A DNA stretch of 64,000 nt. It comes from Hymenobacter nivis (GTDB taxonomy: Bacteria; Bacteroidota; Bacteroidia; Cytophagales; Hymenobacteraceae). The stretch spans positions 248,001 through 312,000 of the forward strand of contig NZ_RCYZ01000001.1 in NCBI RefSeq assembly GCF_006439025.1, in the 5' to 3' direction. The first letter of the stretch is position 1, and each line of letters opens with the position of its first letter. The translations under genes were made by a program, and so were the position numbers. Under the pieces are notes generated by a model. That model was not told where the DNA came from. It searched no databases and saw only the letters and a program-made list of their open reading frames with translations. Positions 1 to 7,952 of the stretch are shown here, one piece after another.

Positions 1-2
1 AC

Positions 3-665
3 GGCCTGCTGATCTGCCACTCGCGCGAAACCGAGAACTTCGACCACGTGAAGGAGCCAGCCCGGCGCGGCATTCCGGTGGTGCACTTCGACCGGGTGTG
101 CAACGAGGTGAACAGCGCCAAGGTGATCCTCGACGACCGCCAGGGCGCGTTTGCCATTACCGAGCACCTCATCGAGCAGGGCTGCCGCCGCATTGCCATC
201 CTGGCCGGGCCACCGTCGCTGCTCATCAGCCGGCAGCGGCAGGCTGGCTACCTGGGGGCCCTGCGCAAGCATGGCCTGCCCACCAGCGAGGAGCTATGCG
301 CGCACATCAACTTCCGCACCGAGTCGGCGGTGGCGGCCCTCGATGCATGGCTGGCGCTACCCGAGCCGCCCGACGCCATTTTTGCCATCAACTACACGAA
401 CGCGTTCGACTTGCTGATTGCCCTCAAGCAGCGCGGCCTGCGGGTACCGGCCGACATGGCCATTGTGGGCTTTGGCGACGAATTCATGGCCATGCTTATC
501 GAGCCCGGCCTCACCACCGTCGACCTCCACCCCTTCCGTATCGGCCAGCAGGCGGCCCGGCTTTTCCTGGAGCAAATGACTCAAAAAGAGCTGTTTGAAC
601 CCCGCACTTGCATCATTCCCGGCGAACTCATCATCCGCCAGTCGTCGCTGAAAAGCCGCGGCTAA
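3..665 (+). CDS. LacI/GalR-family transcriptional regulator, 3' part (cut by window edge)
   Basis: The reading frame is open from base 3 and ends at TAA 663-665, giving about 220 residues of the C-terminal effector-binding domain. The DNA-binding helix-turn-helix lies outside the window. Family signatures are the FDRV segment after the first subdomain, GCRRIAILAGP (the 'RRIAhiaGP' stretch of LacI effector domains), PPDAIFAIN, and the PADMAIVGFGDE segment. It is a close relative in layout of the LacI gene at 14202-15209: both share FDRVC, an AGPP segment and a late FLEQ. It precedes the decayed fructan genes on the same strand, so local control of those genes is possible but not shown. The internal ATG at 48 is not the real start. 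Confidence 0.9.
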   Translation, partial: GLLICHSRETENFDHVKEPARRGIPVVHFDRVCNEVNSAKVILDDRQGAFAITEHLIEQGCRRIAILAGPPSLLISRQRQAGYLGALRKHGLPTSEELCAHINFRTESAVAALDAWLALPEPPDAIFAINYTNAFDLLIALKQRGLRVPADMAIVGFGDEFMAMLIEPGLTTVDLHPFRIGQQAARLFLEQMTQKELFEPRTCIIPGELIIRQSSLKSRG

Positions 666-783
666 GGTCTGTGGGGGCCCTCGACCGCGCCGGGGCCCCG
701 GAAAGAGCGGCCTCACCTTGCAAGCAGTAAATTTCTCCTCCGCGCGCCCTTTTTCCCTTGAATAACTTGCATTCGCTGAGGCG

Positions 784-1515
784 TTGATTTTGGCTGGGGC
801 TGCTGGCGCTGGCCGGCTGCGCCCCGGGCCCCCGGAGCCCACCTACCGCATCGGGTTTTCACAGTGTACCGCCGGTGATGCCTGGCGCCTGGCCATGCGG
901 GTGGGCCTGGAAAAGGAGCTGAGCTTCCATTCCGACGTGCAATTGGAAGTGCTCGGCGCGCACTTCAACATGGCCTTGCAGCGGCGGCAGGTGCAGGTCC
1001 TGATCCAGCAGCGGGTGGACCTGCTTATCATCTCCCCCAACCAGTCGGGGCCCCTAACGGAGCTAACGGAAGCAGCTTATAACTAGGAGATTCCGGCAGT
1101 AGTACTGCCGCACTACCTCGCGCCTCTACACGGCCTACGTGGGCGGCAACAACGTGGAGGTGGGCCGCTCGGCCGGCCACTACGCCGCTCCGCTGCTGCA
1201 CGGGCGCGGCCGCGTGCTGGAGCCCCTGGGGGCCCCATTGGCCACGCCGCCCACCAAGTGGTGCAGCAGCTGGGCATGTCGCAAATGCATCTCCACCGCA
1301 AGGCGAAGGCCGTGCTCGGCACCGGCGTCACTGATTGCATCCAGGTCCTGCGCCTCACCAAGGCCCAAATGCTGCTGGCCGAGGGCTGCACCATTGCTGC
1401 AGTGGCCTATCGAACAAGGTTCTCTTCCCCTTCCTACTTCTCCACGGCCTGCAAAGGCAGGTACCAAATGTCGCCCTCCGAGTACAAGGACCTTCACGCC
1501 CTTACCCGGCACTGA
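784..1515 (+). pseudogene. Remnant of hybrid two-component sensor/AraC regulator (HTCS)
   Basis: Three frame-shifted pieces line up with the two ends of a hybrid two-component system. A lipobox-like LALAGCAP is readable in one frame near 800-825. The next frame (about 837-1083) carries YRIGFSQCTAGDAWR and DLLIISPNQ, as in the type I periplasmic-binding sensor domain. After TAG at 1084-1086 another frame has YTAYVGGNNVEVGRSAGHY and LLHGRGRVLE, the next part of that sensor. At about 1250 the text jumps to a C-terminal AraC helix-turn-helix (LGMSQMHLHRK, LRLTKAQMLLAEG, FSSPSYFSTACKGRYQMSP), ending at 1515. The transmembrane, histidine kinase and receiver parts are missing. In Bacteroides such regulators with this sensor type control fructan genes (BT1754 is the known case), which matches the fructokinase and GH32 remnant downstream. 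Confidence 0.85.
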
Positions 1516-1712
1516 CGGAATTTTACAAGTCGCGTCAGATCATTAACTACAACAGGTTGCGCCGCCTCCATGTCAATCAAGTTACTTATAATCAATATGT
1601 TATTTATGGAATGAATGATTGTAGTAATCTTGCAATCAATTGAAGGAAAGCAACAAGCTGGAAACCGGAATTTTAGCGGACATTTGGGCAATCGTTCCCC
1701 CCTCTCTCTGCC

Positions 1713-3032
1713 ATGCAACGCAAAGTTCTGTTCTGGTCCTTGGTCACGGCCCTCGGCGGCTTCCTGTTTGGCTTCGATACGGCCGTGATTTCGGGGGCTG
1801 AGAAAGCTATCCAGCAGCTATGGCATTTGAGCGCCGTCGAGCACGGATTCACCATTTCCATCGCCCTCATCGGCACGGTCATCGGGGCCATCTTCGGCGG
1901 CATCCCGTCCGACCGGCTGGGCCGGCGCCAGACGCTGCGCTGGATTGCGGTACTTTACCTGGTATCGGCGGTGGGCGCGGCGCTGGCCCCGGCATGGGTG
2001 CCGTTCCTAGTGTTTCGCTTCCTGGGCGGGCTGGGTGTGGGGGCCTCGTCGGTCACGGCGCCGCTCTACATTTCAGAGATTTCGCCGGCCCGCTCGCGGG
2101 GCAAGCTCGTGGGCCTGTTCCAGTTTAACATCGTGTTCGGCATCCTCGCCGCTTACCTCTCCAACTACCTGCTGGCCAACGTCGGCAGTCACTCATGGCG
2201 GCTGATGCTGGGCGTACAAGCCGTGCCGGCCATTGCCTTTTTGCTATTCCTGTTCCGGGTGCCCGAAAGCCCACGTTGGCTGCTGCTGCACGGCCGCGTG
2301 GACGAAGGCCGCGACGTGCTCCGCCTCATCGAGCCCGAAACTGTGGATGCCGACGTGGCTGCCATCCTCGCCTCGCAGGCCCATTCGGCCCAGCAGAGCG
2401 GCTCGCTCTTCGACCCCCAGTACCGCACGCCGGTGCTGCTGGCCGTGGCCTTCGCCTTTTTCAACCAGGTGTCGGGCATCAATGCCATCATCTACTACGC
2501 CCCGCGCATCTTCGAAATGACGGGGCTGGGCCAGGGCGCGGCCCTGCTCTCGTCGGCCGGCATCGGGCTCATCAACTTCATCTTCACGCTCTTGGGTGTC
2601 AATCTCATCGACCGGTTTGGGCGGCGCACGCTCATGCTGGTGGGCTCGGTAGGGCTCATCGCCACGCTGGGGCTGGTGGCGCGGGCCTTTTATACCCAGC
2701 AGTTTGGGGGGGTGCTGGTGCCGGTGCTGCTATTCGTGTACATCGCCTTTTTCGCCTTTTCGCAGGGGGCCGTCATCTGGGTGTTCATTTCCGAAATCTT
2801 CCCCAACGCCGTGCGGGCCCGGGGCCAGGCGCTGGGCTCCAGCACGCACTGGGTGATGGCCACGGTCATCGCCTTCACCTTCCCCTATTTCGCCGAGCGG
2901 CTGGGCGGGGGCCATACGTTCGCGTTTTTCTGCGCCATGATGGTGCTGCAACTCGTATTTGTGCTGCGCTTCATGCCCGAAACCAAGGGCACCAGCCTGG
3001 AGCAAACCAACCGCACACTGGTGATTCACTAG
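1713..3032 (+). CDS. MFS sugar porter (XylE/GalP-type), likely fructose or hexose importer
   Basis: A 439-residue inner-membrane protein with about 12 hydrophobic segments. Sugar-porter marks are GFDTAVISGA in the first helix, the DRLGRR loop after helix 2, the PESPRWLL motif before the central loop, the NQVSGINAIIYY segment of helix 7, DRFGRR, and PETKG near the C-terminus. The ATG start places the first helix directly at the N-terminus. It sits between the regulator remnant and a fructokinase with only about 40 bases to the next gene. The substrate is therefore most likely fructose released from fructans, by analogy with the Bacteroides fructan locus. Substrate is inferred from neighbours; the family assignment is firm. 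Confidence 0.9.
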   Translation: MQRKVLFWSLVTALGGFLFGFDTAVISGAEKAIQQLWHLSAVEHGFTISIALIGTVIGAIFGGIPSDRLGRRQTLRWIAVLYLVSAVGAALAPAWVPFLVFRFLGGLGVGASSVTAPLYISEISPARSRGKLVGLFQFNIVFGILAAYLSNYLLANVGSHSWRLMLGVQAVPAIAFLLFLFRVPESPRWLLLHGRVDEGRDVLRLIEPETVDADVAAILASQAHSAQQSGSLFDPQYRTPVLLAVAFAFFNQVSGINAIIYYAPRIFEMTGLGQGAALLSSAGIGLINFIFTLLGVNLIDRFGRRTLMLVGSVGLIATLGLVARAFYTQQFGGVLVPVLLFVYIAFFAFSQGAVIWVFISEIFPNAVRARGQALGSSTHWVMATVIAFTFPYFAERLGGGHTFAFFCAMMVLQLVFVLRFMPETKGTSLEQTNRTLVIH

Positions 3033-3074
3033 TCCGCTGGGGGCCCCATTTTCTACCTTAATTACTTGATTTTT

Positions 3075-3956
3075 ATGGCTATTGCCTGCTTCGGCGAAAT
3101 GCTTTGGGACGTGTTGCCTACCGGCAAGCAGCCCGGTGGGGCCCCGCTCAACGTAGCGGTGCACCTGCACAATTTTGGCACCGCCGCGCACATCATTAGC
3201 CGCGTGGGGCACGACGACCTGGGGGCCGAACTGCTGGATTTTGTGGCCGCCAAGGGCATCAGCACCGACTACGTGCAGCAGGGCGAAACCCACCTCACGG
3301 GCGTGGTAAAGGCCAACGTAAGCGACAACAACGAGGTGGTTTACAAGATTTTGCAGCCCGTGGCCTGGGACTACATCCAGTATGACGACGCGCTGGGCGA
3401 GCTCGTGGCCGCCGCCGATGCCTTCGTGTTTGGCAGCCTGGTGGCCCGCAGCCCGGCCTCGCGCGAAACGCTGTACCAGCTACTGGAGCACGCCCGGCTC
3501 CGGGTGTTCGACGTCAATTTTAGGGCCCCGCACTACTCGCGCGAGGTGGTGAGCTACCTGCTCCAGCAGGCCGACGTGGTGAAGCTCAACCACCACGAGC
3601 TGGCCGAAATCACGGGTTGGTTTGGGGCCCCGGCGGCCGAGGAAACGGCCCTGCCCTGGCTGGCCGAGCGCTTCGGCCTGCAAGCCGTGTGCGTAACCAA
3701 AGGTGCCGACGGGGCCGCGCTCTGGACCAACGGCCAGCTCTACCAAAGCGCCGGCATACCCATCGAGGTGCAGGACACCATCGGCAGCGGCGACGCGTTT
3801 CTGGCGGCCCTGCTCACGGGCCGGCTCGCCGGACAGGCCCCCGCTGATTACCTGGCTTTTGCCTGCGCCGCCGGGGCCCTGGTGGCTACTTACCAGGGGG
3901 CCACGCCGGCCATTTCGGCCGCCCAGGTTAGGGCCCTGGTCGCTGCGGCCGCCTAA
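3075..3956 (+). CDS. PfkB-family carbohydrate kinase, probable fructokinase
   Basis: A 293-residue cytoplasmic ribokinase-like enzyme expected to phosphorylate fructose with ATP. The N-terminal CFGEMLWDVLP and PGGAPLNVAVHL segments form the substrate site with the GG pair. The C-terminal DTIGSGDAF motif holds the catalytic Asp and the anion hole. VTKGADGAAL is the ATP-side strand. An in-frame TTG lies three codons upstream at 3066, but ATG 3075 gives the usual short N-terminus. It follows the sugar porter and precedes a GH32 remnant, which supports fructose as substrate over other PfkB sugars. The kinase appears intact although its neighbours are decayed. Confidence 0.88.
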   Translation: MAIACFGEMLWDVLPTGKQPGGAPLNVAVHLHNFGTAAHIISRVGHDDLGAELLDFVAAKGISTDYVQQGETHLTGVVKANVSDNNEVVYKILQPVAWDYIQYDDALGELVAAADAFVFGSLVARSPASRETLYQLLEHARLRVFDVNFRAPHYSREVVSYLLQQADVVKLNHHELAEITGWFGAPAAEETALPWLAERFGLQAVCVTKGADGAALWTNGQLYQSAGIPIEVQDTIGSGDAFLAALLTGRLAGQAPADYLAFACAAGALVATYQGATPAISAAQVRALVAAAA

Positions 3957-3978
3957 TTTTCGTCCGTTTCTACCCCGC

Positions 3979-4502
3979 ATGAAGTCACTTCTTCCCTGTG
4001 CACTGGTTTTGCTGGGCGCGTGCAGCAGCCCGGCGCCGAGCTGCGCACACTGGGTAAAGAGGCGATAAACTTAGCCAGCCAAGCCATTCCGGCTGGCACA
4101 GCGGCATACGAAGTGCCCTTCAAAGACAAATCGTACGATTTGAGCGTGTCGCTGGCCCTGAACGTACTGTAAAGCGCCAATGAGCGCATCACCCTCAGCT
4201 ACGACGTGGCCCGGCAAATGCTGACGCTCGACCGCACGCATTCGGGCAACGCGGGCTTCCACCCCATGTTTGCCAGGAGCCTCGAAACGGCCCGCGTGCC
4301 CCTGCGCGACGAGCAACTGCAACTGCCATTACTGGCGGATAAATCGGTGGTGGATGTGTCTGTTTAAGATGGTGAAACGACCCTGACGGATCTAGTTTTC
4401 CCGCAGCAGCACACCGGCCGCATCACCCTCACCACTACGGGCGGCACTGCCCAAATGACCGCTTTATGGCTCTCCGACCTTAGCCAGGCCCTGGCCTCCT
4501 AG
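3979..4502 (+). pseudogene. Remnant of GH32 fructan hydrolase (levanase/invertase family)
   Basis: The piece starts with a lipoprotein-type signal (MKSLLPCALVLLGACSS) and then shifts frame at about 4025. The second frame runs to TAG 4500-4502 and matches the C-terminal beta-sandwich of GH32 enzymes: ITLSYDVARQMLTLDRTHSG, then LPLLADKSVVDVSV, then DGETTLTDLVFP. It contains in-frame TAA codons at 4170-4172 and 4365-4367. The five-bladed catalytic propeller (WMNDPNG, RDP and EC motifs) is missing, so the gene lost its middle and then gathered stops. GH32 enzymes release fructose from levan, inulin or sucrose, which agrees with the fructokinase immediately upstream. Confidence 0.85.
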
Positions 4503-4865
4503 CGTCGGGGTTATTCCTTTCTGGCCGCCCGATACCTATTGACCAACCCCTCACCTGGGGGACCGCCCTTAGCTGCTTTTGCTGGCCCGTAGATATCCAC
4601 AGGGGCGCAAACGCTTGCATCTTATATACCTAATTTTATATTATAAGCAAAACTAATGATATTACAACATTTTTTGATATAAATAAACTATATAAATTAA
4701 TTACGGGCAAGTACTTTTACTCTGTGCAATGCCATTCGCCGCAGCAACGGCCATTACAGCCACCTTCCGTAATCGTTTGCGGGAACGGTTGTGTTGAAGA
4801 CAATTTTCAAGAAAGTGCCAAATTGGCATCTTACCCCGAATTTTTCCCACTTTCAATTTTCACCC
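4503..4865. promoter_or_regulatory. Leader/promoter region of the first susC gene
   Basis: This gene-free stretch contains a strongly AT-rich block at about 4618-4705, unlike the GC-rich surroundings, where a promoter is likely. The sequence TACTTTTA near 4709 is one base from the Bacteroidota -7 consensus TAnnTTTG. At 4771-4790 there is an imperfect 20-bp dyad, AATCGTTTGCGGGAACGGTT (CGTT...AACG arms), placed about 75 bases before the susC start, which could be a regulator site. These are sequence impressions only; no start site is known. Confidence 0.4.
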
Positions 4866-7800
4866 ATGAGTAACAATCTGTACAAACGTTACAACCTCTA
4901 TGAGCAGCCCGTTGCCCAGCGGGTGGGCCGGGCCAAGCCCGCGCTACTGCAGCTGCTGACTTTTGCCCTGCTCATTGTTCTGCTTCCGCTCCTGGGCCAC
5001 GCCCAAGCGACCCGGGCCATCACCGGCAAGGTGGTAGATGCCCAAGCAACCGGCCTGCCCGGCGTGACGGTGATTGTGCCCGGCACTACAGTGGGCGCCA
5101 GCACGGGCCCCGATGGCACCTTCCAACTTCAGGTGCCCACCACGGCCACGGCACTATCGTTCTCGTTCATTGGCTACACCACGCAGCGCGTTGACATCAC
5201 GGGCAAGAATTCGGTGAACGTGACGATGAAGGACGACGCCCAGGCCCTGGGCGACGTAGTAGTAGTCGGCTACGGCACAGCCCGTAAGGAGGACTTGACC
5301 GGCGCTGTGAGCACCTTGAGCACCAAGGACTTCAACAAGGGTACCTTCACCTCGCCCGACCAGCTCATCCAGGGCCGCACCTCGGGCGTGCAAATCACCC
5401 AGAACAGCGGGCAGCCCGGCGGCGCCTCCACCATTCGCATCCGGGGCAACTCGGCCGTGACCGGCACCGGCCAGCCGCTGTACGTAGTGGACGGCGTGCC
5501 GCTCGACGGCCGCTCGGCCCGCCCCGGCCTGAATACCTCGGCCGGTGACAGCCCCGACAGCAACCCGCTCAACTTCCTGAACCCCGCTGACATTGAGACG
5601 CTGACCGTGCTGAAAGATGCCTCGGCCACCGCCATTTACGGCTCGCGGGCCGCCTACGGCGTGGTGCTCATCACCACCAAGCGCGGCAAGGTGGGCGAGC
5701 CCCGGTTCGACTTCGGCGTATCGGGCGGTGCCGCCAGCATCATGCGCCGCATCAAGGTCCTGAACGCCAGCCAGTACCGCGAGGCACTGACTTACTACGG
5801 GGCCCCGGCTTCCAACGACAAGGGCCAGAACAACGACCCCCTGGACGCCATTCTGCAAACCGGCCCCCTCCAGAACTACAACGGGGCCGTGAGCGGCGGC
5901 GGCGAAAACGGCCGCTACCGCCTCTCGCTCGGCTACCTCGATCAGAAAGGCATCGTGAAGAAAACCGAGTTCCAGAAGTACAGCGCCAACTTCGTAACCA
6001 ACGTAAAATTCCTGGAAAGCAAGCGCTTGGGCGTGGACGTGAACATCACGGCCAGCCAGACGCGCGAGCAGCTCGCCCCCATCACCAACAACGGCGACTT
6101 CCGGGGCAGCCTCATCGGCCAGGCCTTGCAGTGGAACCCCACCGACTCGCTCTACGGCGCCAACGGTCTGCCTATCTCGCGTCTAGGCAGCACCACCATC
6201 AACCCGGTGGCCCAGCAGCAGTACTACGACGACCACTCGCGCGTGACCACCGCCCTGGCTTCGATCTCGCCCTACTACAAGTTCAACGACTGGTTGGAGT
6301 ACCGCGCTTTGGTGGCCGTTAACTACAGCACCGGCTCGCGCCGCACCTCCATCGACCAGCGCCTCAACATCCAGGACTACCAGCGTTTTGGCTACGCCGC
6401 TGTTAGCGCGACGGAGCTGCAAACCCAGCAGATGACCCACACGCTGAACTTCAATAAGAAGATTGCTTCTGACTTGAACCTGAACGCGTTGGTGGGCTAT
6501 GAATACACCAAATTCAACTACTCGGGCACGGGCCTGAGCGGCCGGGGCCCTGCAAACTCCGATGGCTCAGCCATTGGCTTCGGCACCTACGGCCTGGACT
6601 ACACCAACTACCTGCAATACTCCAACCCCTCGGGCCGCCTCATCTCGTCGTTTGTTGATCCCGTAACGGAGCTGCAATCGTTCTTCGGCCGTGCCACCCT
6701 GAACTACAAAGACCGCTACTTGCTGACGGCCACGCTGCGTGCTGACGGCAGCACCAAGTTCGGCGACAACAACAAGTACGGCTACTTCCCGTCGATATCG
6801 GCGGCCTGGGACATCAGCCAGGAGGATTTCCTCAAGGTGGACGCCATCAACCAGTTGAAGCTGCGCGTGGGCTACGGCCGCACGGGCAACCAAGAGTTTC
6901 CGGCCGGTTCGGCCCGCAGCCAGTTTGTATTCCAGGCCAACAACGGCGGCTTGCAGCAAACCACCAACGCCAACCCCAACCTGAAGTGGCAGTCGGATGA
7001 GCAGTACAACGGCGGCGTCGACGTGGCCCTGTTCAACAACCGCCTGACGCTGACTGCCGACTACTTCTACAAGCGCACCACCGACCTGCTGTACCCCAAC
7101 ATCCCCGGCTTCCCGGCGGCCCCCGGCGGCAGCAGCGTAATCTGGCAGAACCTGAACGGTGTTATCGTCAACAAAGGCGTGGAAGTGTTGGCGGGCATCA
7201 CGGCCTTCGACAGCCCGGCTTTCGGCCTGAGCTTCAACGCCAACGCTACGTTTGTGAAGAACAACGTATCGGGCCTGCCCAACGCCCTCATCATCCAGAC
7301 CGGCACGCTCAGCGGCCAGGGCCTGTCGGGCGTACTGGCCGAAACCATCCAGAACGGCCAGCCCCTCAACGGCTTCTACCTGCCCACCTACAACGGCATC
7401 AACCCCACCACCGGCCTCTACAACGAGTTCACCCCGGCTAGCTACGTTGGCAACCCCAACCCCACCACGCTGGCGGGCCTGAGCACCACAGCCCGGTTCC
7501 AGAAGCTCTCGCTGACGGCTAACTTCAACGGCGTGTTCGGCAACAAGATTTACAACAACACCTTCAACAGCGTGCTCAACGTGAGCCAGATTCGTGCCGG
7601 CCGCAACATCTCGCTGTCCGAATACCAATTGGGGGTGAAGGAGTCGCTGGCTAACGCCGTAACGCCTTCGACGCGCTTTTTGGAGAGCGGCAATTTCGTG
7701 AAGCTTGCCAACGTAACGCTGTCCTACGCCCTCGGCGACCTGGGCAAGGTATTCAAGGGCGCGAGCGTCTACGCCATCGGCCAAAACCTGTTCGTTATCA

Positions 7801-7931
7801 CCAAATACCGTGGCTTCGACCCGGAGGTGAACACCAACAAATCCTCGGGTGTGGTGCCTTCGGCGGGCATCGACTACACCGGCTACCCCTCGGCCCGCAC
7901 GTTCACGTTCGGCGTCAACTTCTCCCTTTAA
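4866..7931 (+). CDS. susC: SusC/RagA-family TonB-dependent outer-membrane transporter
   Basis: About 1021 residues from ATG 4866. An in-frame GTG 25 codons upstream is less likely because ATG 4866 leads straight into the signal peptide (LLTFALLIVLLPLLGHAQA). It has a carboxypeptidase-regulatory-like domain (ITGKVVDAQATGLPGVTVIV, through SFSFIGYTTQ), then the SusC-type VVVVGYGTARKEDLTGAVS segment, a plug domain (IQGRTSGVQI, IRIRGNSAVTGTG, LYVVDGVPLDG, LKDASATAIYGSRAA) and a long C-terminal beta-barrel ending in an aromatic-rich strand (FTFGVNFSL). It forms the channel for oligosaccharide uptake with the SusD protein 21 bases downstream. The substrate cannot be read from the sequence. Neighbours point to alpha-glucosides (GH65, GH13) or, from the upstream remnants, fructans. 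Confidence 0.95.
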   Translation: MSNNLYKRYNLYEQPVAQRVGRAKPALLQLLTFALLIVLLPLLGHAQATRAITGKVVDAQATGLPGVTVIVPGTTVGASTGPDGTFQLQVPTTATALSFSFIGYTTQRVDITGKNSVNVTMKDDAQALGDVVVVGYGTARKEDLTGAVSTLSTKDFNKGTFTSPDQLIQGRTSGVQITQNSGQPGGASTIRIRGNSAVTGTGQPLYVVDGVPLDGRSARPGLNTSAGDSPDSNPLNFLNPADIETLTVLKDASATAIYGSRAAYGVVLITTKRGKVGEPRFDFGVSGGAASIMRRIKVLNASQYREALTYYGAPASNDKGQNNDPLDAILQTGPLQNYNGAVSGGGENGRYRLSLGYLDQKGIVKKTEFQKYSANFVTNVKFLESKRLGVDVNITASQTREQLAPITNNGDFRGSLIGQALQWNPTDSLYGANGLPISRLGSTTINPVAQQQYYDDHSRVTTALASISPYYKFNDWLEYRALVAVNYSTGSRRTSIDQRLNIQDYQRFGYAAVSATELQTQQMTHTLNFNKKIASDLNLNALVGYEYTKFNYSGTGLSGRGPANSDGSAIGFGTYGLDYTNYLQYSNPSGRLISSFVDPVTELQSFFGRATLNYKDRYLLTATLRADGSTKFGDNNKYGYFPSISAAWDISQEDFLKVDAINQLKLRVGYGRTGNQEFPAGSARSQFVFQANNGGLQQTTNANPNLKWQSDEQYNGGVDVALFNNRLTLTADYFYKRTTDLLYPNIPGFPAAPGGSSVIWQNLNGVIVNKGVEVLAGITAFDSPAFGLSFNANATFVKNNVSGLPNALIIQTGTLSGQGLSGVLAETIQNGQPLNGFYLPTYNGINPTTGLYNEFTPASYVGNPNPTTLAGLSTTARFQKLSLTANFNGVFGNKIYNNTFNSVLNVSQIRAGRNISLSEYQLGVKESLANAVTPSTRFLESGNFVKLANVTLSYALGDLGKVFKGASVYAIGQNLFVITKYRGFDPEVNTNKSSGVVPSAGIDYTGYPSARTFTFGVNFSL

Positions 7932-7952
7932 TTCATTTCTCGCTACTACTTT

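Noticed and set aside
1094-1110. Perfect dyad CGGCAGTAGTACTGCCG
   Set aside because: It lies inside the HTCS remnant, not in a control region, and has no partner site; probably chance after frameshift decay.
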